Part shown: positions 58,070 through 64,000 of the stretch, one piece after another
How positions within the stretch are numbered: the first letter of the stretch is position 1
Layout: each line of letters starts with the position of its first letter
NCBI GenBank assembly: GCA_039000515.1
Contig: JBCFYV010001001.1
Span: 10,003,873-10,067,872 of the forward strand
DNA length: 64,000 bases
Origin: Timema cristinae
Lineage: Eukaryota > Arthropoda > Insecta > Phasmatodea > Timematidae
Reading direction: 5' to 3'
Position numbers and translations under genes: made by a program
Notes under the pieces: generated by a model
What the model was told of the DNA's origin: nothing
Database searches by the model: none
Seen by the model: the letters and a program-made list of their open reading frames with translations, nothing else

Positions 58070-58179
58070 AGCACCGCGTCTTACTACCCGTTCGGGTTAT
58101 ACGAACCTCGATCTCCCGTCCTCAGCAGTCGAGCTCAACACGACAAGCGCGTTAGCCAACTACGCCACCGAGGCGGGTG
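58070..58179 (-). mobile_element. 110-bp mini SINE-B (internal deletion)
   Basis: Reversed tail gcaccgcgtcttactacccg ttcgggttatacg joins directly at 58103/58104 to the reversed B box/head (aacctcgatctcccgtcctc to tacgccaccgaggcgggt). About 135 bp of body are gone, yet both ends are among the best preserved in the window. Confidence 0.88.
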
Positions 58180-58370
58180 ATACATAATATTAAATATGAC
58201 ATTATCATTGTTAGAACCATTATAACTTATATTATTAACAAAAATAACCATAGCCAAAATTAAAATATTCAGAATGCCGTTAAATATTTACGTTATTATT
58301 TTCAAGTAACATTATAAATCATTAATCAGAATGATAATTTAATTAGAATTATGGCCATTCACTTGTATAT

Positions 58371-58614
58371 TTTTTAGCACCTCGTTTTACTGCCCATTCA
58401 GATTATACACCTATGTACTAACTACGCTAATGTGCTAAGGATGAGGAAGGTTGAACGTATAGTGTGTGTACCCTCATTTGCGTGGAATGAAAGGTGTTAA
58501 GCCATTTAGGAAAAACCACCCTTAGTAGATCCATCCAAGAATCAAACCTCTATCTCCCCATCATCGGGCAGTCTAATCTATTGTAAGAGGGACGCCTTAG
58601 ACCATTTTGGCCAC
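58371..58614 (-). mobile_element. SINE-B, full length
   Basis: Tail agcacctcgttttactgccc, body (acccts-type: accctcatttgcgtggaatg; aaaaaccacccttagtagat), B box (caagaatcaaacctctatct), head (gacgccttagaccattttgg). Confidence 0.9.
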
Positions 58615-59577
58615 TAATGTTTCACTGGTATTCATTTCAATATATTTTAATTTACCCCATGTTCAGTTGTGATTTTTCAACTGTATTTTAGTAAATATGT
58701 GTTGTTACTAAGTTATGTTAATTTGTCTTAAATTGTTAACTAAGAAGAATTTCTACACAACTTTCATTGTAAAATAAATAAAAACATATATTTATTCAAA
58801 CTTATCAAGGTTCAGATCAAGTTTATTCCTCTCGCCAAATTTTTATTGAAATCGAAACCCCCTGTATTAGCTTCAACGCCTTATCAAAATATGAATAAAA
58901 AATAAAAAATTGACGTGAGCAGAAATCAACTGAAGCGCGAAAAGATCTCTTTCCATTTGATCGGATACGTTTTGCTTTTCTATTTTTTATTTTTTTTCAG
59001 AACTTTTCTCCCCAAAACAACTTTTTTTTTTCCACGCTGGGCTATTTGAAACAATATTATCGTTGTCAGTAGGCAGTTAGGAGACAAGTAATCCTTGTGA
59101 TTGCATCACCCTCAAACTGACAATACACACATATCTCACTCTTTTCTGGGTAATAAAATTTGATTCGACGCGAAGTAAATGTGGGTATTTATGACATTAC
59201 TGGGCCAAGCTGATAAAATAAAATAAAGAAGAGGGGGGGGGGGGGGGGGGAAATCGTATCATTTTGTGTGAGTGGTGGGAGGGTGGGATCTGTGTTTTCT
59301 TTCTATCTCGCACTGTTTCTTCCACATTTTATTGAGAGGATCTTTTTTTTTTTAGGGGAAATTGTTTAAGCCTGTTATGTGTGTTGGTGTGATAAGAGAT
59401 ATAAAATAAGGACGGAGGGTCAAGATTGTAGCCAGTTGTATTTCGTACCATTAAAGAGTTCCTTTGCCCTGTCTTTTTTTTTTTTTTTTTTTTGAATGGT
59501 TCCTAAGAGAGCTTTTATTTTCGTTTTGGATTTCTTCTTCTAAAAAATATATATTAGATACTAAACATTTTTATTTG
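58615..59577. other. AT-rich, no gene
   Basis: Holds a poly-G run (about 59235-59251) and a poly-T run near 59473-59493. No repeats of the named families. Confidence 0.45.
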
Positions 59578-59825
59578 TTCACAACGTCTTACTGTCCAAC
59601 CGGGCAATCCACATAGTATTTACACTGGTGGGGAATGATATGGTAAAGATAATATTGATATGAAATGTAGCCGAATTTATGTGAAGGGGTGTTTGAAAAC
59701 CATTTAGGAAAACAAAATATATCCTTAGTACAACTGGTTAGATACAAGTCTCAACCATTCCGTTACAAACAAACCAGATCAATTAATGAGGTTGATGTCT
59801 TAGGCTGAAAGCCCATTGATATGGG
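59578..59825 (-). mobile_element. SINE-B, diverged but collinear
   Basis: cacaacgtcttactgtccaac (tail), aaaaccatttaggaaaaca and the order of body, B-box-like (gttagatacaagtctcaacc) and head regions match. Confidence 0.7.
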
Positions 59826-61014
59826 TTACACTGCATACATTTCAAATTACCTTGGAGCACCTAATTATCATTATTTCTAACTATTTTTTGTGTTTAACTT
59901 AAATAAAATACCATAATTTAATAAGAACTAAAGTCCAAGAATAAAATAAATGTAATATCTGATAATGTTAATTCTTTTTTAAATATTTGATGGGCAGATA
60001 ACTGAAATTGGTATGGTCAAAATCCCATCATAATAATTCTTATTAATTTAAATAAATGATTTTGCTACTATTACTGTTCATATGGTATGATATATTTTTA
60101 AAGCAAGTATTATAGTATTTAATTTAACCATATGGCACCAAAAAAATAGGAGTGATGTTTTCAGAATTTTTATTAGCTATTTTATATGGATTTTAAAAAA
60201 AAAAACATAATGAGTTAATTAAAGTATTAATGCAATATTTATCATGGTCGTTTAAATGATACCACGTGCCTCTTCTATGATTCACTCTTCCCCTAAATTC
60301 CTTTTTATGCAAGAGGAGTGAAACAGGAATCTGTCGACTTGATCGCTGGAGATTTGGGAAAGGTTAAAAGAAGCTAAAAGGGCGTCTTTCATCATCCATT
60401 TATTTTCTGTGAGGAGATTTAATGCGACTGTAACATTCACTGACTTTTATATATAAAACATTCTCTCCGGAGGCAAAAGACACAGGGAATCCAAGAGAGA
60501 GAAAGAAAATGAAAAAAAAAGTTATGACATGGAATATTTTTGATAGTCCTTCCCTCATTCACCCCCTTGTGTTTGATAGTCATGTGTTAGTGGAGAGAGG
60601 AGGTATATTCTCCACCCCTTAACACCCCCGGACCCTTGCCGAAAGCCCCTTTACACAGCAATCATTTCCACACGACAAGAAAAAAGAAGGAAATATGTTA
60701 GCTGAAGCTATTTATTTTTATGTAAGGGAAGTTATCATCATTTTTGGGAGGGGTAGCTCTAACCTTACACCCTATGCTTTCAGTCTATTCCTTTTTTTCT
60801 TTATTCTATGGAAAATATGGGCCCTTTTTTTGTTGTTGTAATATTCCATTATTATATATTTTCAGTGAAAATATGCATGCTTACTTTATTTTAATAAATT
60901 GAAGTTATAGTCTATTAGTTTTATCTATATATAGATAAGTTCTTTTACAGCATAATCTAAATGTATTTCTTGTTGAAGTAATTGTTGAACTTTCACGATG
61001 AATGCAATTCATTT
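59826..61014. other. no gene recognised
   Basis: AT-rich to about 60260, more balanced between 60260 and 60800. No family match. Confidence 0.45.
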
Positions 61015-61095
61015 AAGTGAAAAATTAAAACCTGGACACGGGAATCTAGCCCGTGACCTTTGGATTTGCGTGCCAATTCTCCGCCGTGATTAAGC
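61015..61095 (-). mobile_element. element C fragment
   Basis: aattaaaacctggacacggg aatctagcccgtgaccttt is the reversed B-box side of C. Confidence 0.6.
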
Positions 61096-61149
61096 CTACA
61101 TTTAGTAGGCTATATTAACGAAGGTTTTTTTTTCTATTATATCACTAGT

Positions 61150-61310
61150 ATGTGCAGTCACGCACCAATAGATAAGCAGGGGAAGGCGGAAATCTCGTAT
61201 AGTCTGGTTTGCCAGTGACGTCATGGTCAAGGGGTGAATCTCGATAGGATGTCTCACTCCACCCACCACGCAAACTCGGGTGCATTTGACGTTTGATTCT
61301 ACCTTCATTA
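61150..61310 (+). mobile_element. SINE-B fragment
   Basis: caaggggtgaatctcgatag (B-box-like), then the body (cccaccacgcaaactcgggt). It stops before the next SINE-B head. Confidence 0.6.
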
Positions 61311-61615
61311 GGACAATGTGTCACTCTTGCAAAAGACTGTATTGTCAATGACGGGGAGACCGGGGTTCGAAAGCTGGTTGGGTAGCCTGAGTGTGACTTT
61401 TTTCCTAAGTGATTTTCCACTCTGACGCCACGCAAAACGGGTACATCTCCTCTAAATTAATCCCTAACACAATGAAGTAAATGGTTCATATGAGTATAAG
61501 CAAAACGGATGGTGAGATATTGTGAAAAAATAAACTTCCCCATCCTTAAACCATCAATGTCAATATGCGCATAATCCGGACGGGTTGTAACTTGTAAGAC
61601 GCGAAGCACAAATTG
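61311..61615 (+). mobile_element. SINE-B copy followed by an extra tail
   Basis: acaatgtgtcactcttgcaa, gaccggggttcgaaagctgg (B box), and a first tail (gtataagcaaaacggatggt). A second tail fragment (cgcataatccggacgggttg) follows 60-80 bp later, suggesting two stacked insertions. Confidence 0.75.
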
Positions 61616-61864
61616 ATAATGTGATAGGAATTCAGGTTTCAGTAAGTGTTCATACGAAATATTCGTTAATATATTGAACTATCTGGATTATTTATAAACA
61701 TTAACATAATATTTTATTTATTATATTATAAATTATAATTAAAATAATTATTCTCTTAACATATATATAAATAGGATTATTTTTAACGAGACTAAAAACA
61801 GCAGTGTATTTTCATTCATCCACACCTAGGACCTGCTTTTAATAGGGAGTTCAACAATGGGCCA

Positions 61865-62155
61865 GTGACCTGGTGGTCTAGTGGTAAGGTGTCAGACTTC
61901 TGTGTTGAGTATCCGGGGTTCAATCCTCGGTCCCGACACAGATTTATCTGATTGCCAAACCCTTCCTTCACCTCTGACAAGATGTGTATTAATCACAACT
62001 TGTGATTGTGTGGAATGCCAGTCCTCCACCATGGTTCGGATTCCACGTTAAACTGTGGGTCCTCTATTTCATCTCACAATCACCGTACCACTACACATTA
62101 GCATAAGTGTGTGTAACCCGAACGGGTAGTAAGACGCAGTGCTAATAATAATAAT
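61865..62155 (+). mobile_element. SINE-A, full length
   Basis: gacctggtggtctagtggta (A box, Glu-tRNA-like), gggttcaatcctcggtcccg (B box), the cacaacttgtgattgtgtgg segment, the shared tail (gtgtaacccgaacgggtagt) and ctaataataataat. Weak flanking direct repeats aatgggcca / aatgagcca (61856-61864; 62153-62161). Confidence 0.96.
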
Positions 62156-63009
62156 GAGCCACATAAAAGCCCTTGGAGAAAGTGAATAGGAGCTTAAGGC
62201 GGCTGCCTTAGCGACAAAGTATCAATCGCTGTCAAGCTTAAAATACTGTCTGTGTCGATTTCTGAAAATACCTTTTTATTCTGTCTAAGTGTATAGTCCC
62301 TTTCGCTCGTCACCTACAATCACCCTTTGTTGTGTCAATAACAAAAGAGGGAAAAGAAAACTATGAAACTTATCTCAAGGTAAAGAAGAAACCTCACTGA
62401 TAGTTCTTAAATTCTTAAATTCTTCTGTTGTGAACCTATAAAACAATTGCTATATTTGTTAGAGGAAGGCTAAATCTAGATCTCTTTTTCATTAAGCTTA
62501 ATCTCATTCCTCCACAAATATGCCTGAAAATGATCTAATATCACATTTACACACATTTTTCCTTATAATAAAACTCAAACTTTAGGGTTGTTAAGGAAAC
62601 AGAGCCCTGTCAGAATTTCTCTACTTAATTTTGGCGTTAACCATTTTTGAAAATAAGGCATTGTGTAAGTAAATCATAAGTATGTAGAATTAAATATTGC
62701 ATTAGAGTTGAACGTCTGTGCGGAAATTTCTCGTTTGCCAAGGTGGCCCCCTTAATTTTAAAGCTTTAGCGCTTTTGGCCTCAGCAGAATCTTTAGGAGA
62801 TTCTCCAATTAGTTAATGGAAATCAATATATTCAAATTTTATAAATAATACTACAGCATTTTTATAAATAATAGTATAGCTGTACCAAAATTATTGAAAC
62901 CATAATTGCAATATTTTCGGATAAATTTTCTTCCATTACCTTACAACGTTTTTTTTTTTTTTTTTTTGCAATATTTTCTATTTCGGATACATTTTCTTCC
63001 TTTTTTTTT
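62156..63009. other. no gene recognised
   Basis: AT-rich to balanced. Contains a poly-T run (62950-62967). Confidence 0.45.
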
Positions 63010-63042
63010 CACCGCGTCTTATTATCCACTTGGGTTGTACAC
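63010..63042 (-). mobile_element. orphan shared SINE tail
   Basis: caccgcgtcttattatccac ttgggttgtacac is the reversed tail without a body. Confidence 0.6.
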
Positions 63043-64000
63043 TAAAATTACTGTTCTCACAGTTGAAAAACACATTCATATTTTGAATAGCGACTTTGTA
63101 AAATTTCATTTATATATCTTTTTAATAAAAATAACTCGATTTGATAATGTAAAGAAGCATACATTTCTATATGAAACTTAAAAAGAAACTAATACCTTTC
63201 CCACTAAGACTCAGTAACGTAGAAAAAAAATACGCACAAAAGAATGAATAACGAAATGGAAAAGAAAAGTAAAGAATTATTTTTCAGGAAAATTGAATTT
63301 GCATTCAAAAGTAGAACTGGAAGGGTGGGGTTCGGATTGAAAAAATGCCCTGGTTCTGTACGATATTTAAATAATGTAACAAATTCAAATTGAATTCCCT
63401 GTAATTTCAAAAGAATGATTTCATAGCCAAAAGAATAGAATGGGTGGCTCGGCGGGGGAAAAAAAGGTAGGAAAAAAAAAACATTTTATGGTCTGTTTTC
63501 TTACCCATTATCTTTTTTTTTTCTTTTTATATATGTTTTTTCCATTCTTTCTCTCTACCCACTCTGCCAGCCCCTCCCCCTGCCCTTCTTCTCATTCCCT
63601 TTGAGTTTTAAGTTGTAATGTCAATAGATGGGATATTATGAGCGAGATCTGTTTGATATTCAGATCCATTGTGACTCGCCCCGATAAACTCAACACACTC
63701 GTTTTTTTTTATTTTAAATTTAGGAAAGAAGACTCCGTATAATAAGTGCTTAGCAGGACAGGGCTCTATGGGAGATTAATCTGGATATGTATCCAATATT
63801 AACATTATTGAAATCACGTGGTGTTTAATATATTATCAAGTAGATATGGTGGGAGGGTAGAAGACGCGAGAAAAGGGCAGTGTTTTTGGAAATTTGTTTA
63901 GCAAAACATGTTTTTGGCCAAAATACATAAAATATTGCTACAGTACAAACATAGAGTTTAATTTTTCTTCACATGTTTAAATCAACAGTTGTTGAATATA
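63043..64000. other. no gene recognised
   Basis: AT-rich with poly-A and CT-rich patches. The short frames have no known domain. Confidence 0.45.

Noticed and set aside
61865..61940. tRNA-Glu gene
   Set aside because: Continues into the SINE-A body and shared tail. It is the tRNA-derived head of a SINE.

Overview
The window reads as AT-rich intergenic or intronic DNA from an animal, most likely an arthropod. The reasons are: no operon-like coding; no protein-coding gene I can support; no rRNA or stand-alone tRNA gene; many tRNA-derived SINEs; decayed LINE reverse-transcriptase fragments carrying the 'YG(S/C)xxW' motif common in arthropod elements; hAT and Tc1/mariner-type DNA transposon remnants; and many microsatellites. 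I cannot name the species from sequence alone. Open frames here are short (the longest is 144 codons, in a low-complexity GC/CT-rich pocket) and mostly fall inside repeats.

The dominant content is a layered population of SINEs, named here for convenience. SINE-A (about 290 bp) has a tRNA-Glu-like head and a (TAA)n tail. SINE-B (about 245 bp, roughly three dozen copies, old and diverged) has a different tRNA-like head. A and B share the same 3' end of about 55 bp, which contains the mini-hairpin ACCCGAACGGGT and ends in GACGCGGTGCTAA. SINE-D has a tRNA-Lys-like head, and a fourth element (D') shares D's 3' tail but has another head and body. Element C carries an internal tRNA-like segment and at one locus forms a near-perfect inverted pair.

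Layout: 0-8.6 kb holds a LINE fragment, a 530-bp palindrome, a 38-bp x5 tandem array, SINE-B/D copies and a hAT-like insertion inside SINE-B. 8.6-10.9 kb is plain AT-rich DNA. 11-22.4 kb is a SINE field with a second LINE fragment. 22.5-30 kb has two TA-flanked inverted-repeat MITEs, a 1.27-kb hAT relic with a recognisable transposase C-terminus, and a SINE-A nested in SINE-B with a 13-bp target duplication. 30-36 kb has a dispersed repeat (E) and a long degenerate repeat field. 37-43 kb has a SINE-B copy interrupted twice and a second repeat E. 45.8-48.3 kb has element C, a truncated SINE-A with 13-bp duplications, a degenerate 35-bp array and a 110-bp x4 array. 51.5-52.2 kb is an AT fold-back. 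54.8-55.4 kb is a degenerate ~54-bp array. 56-64 kb has more SINE-B, one full SINE-A and AT-rich DNA.

The genes-working-together question does not apply. What can be reconstructed is insertion order: SINE-B is old, and SINE-A, hAT-like elements and a 'gttgcccgcgg' repeat have landed in it. The most interesting signals are the modular sharing of 3' tails between SINEs with different heads, two hAT-like insertions at the same position of two SINE-B copies, and the fold-back structures. All boundaries come from reading by eye and may be off by several bases.
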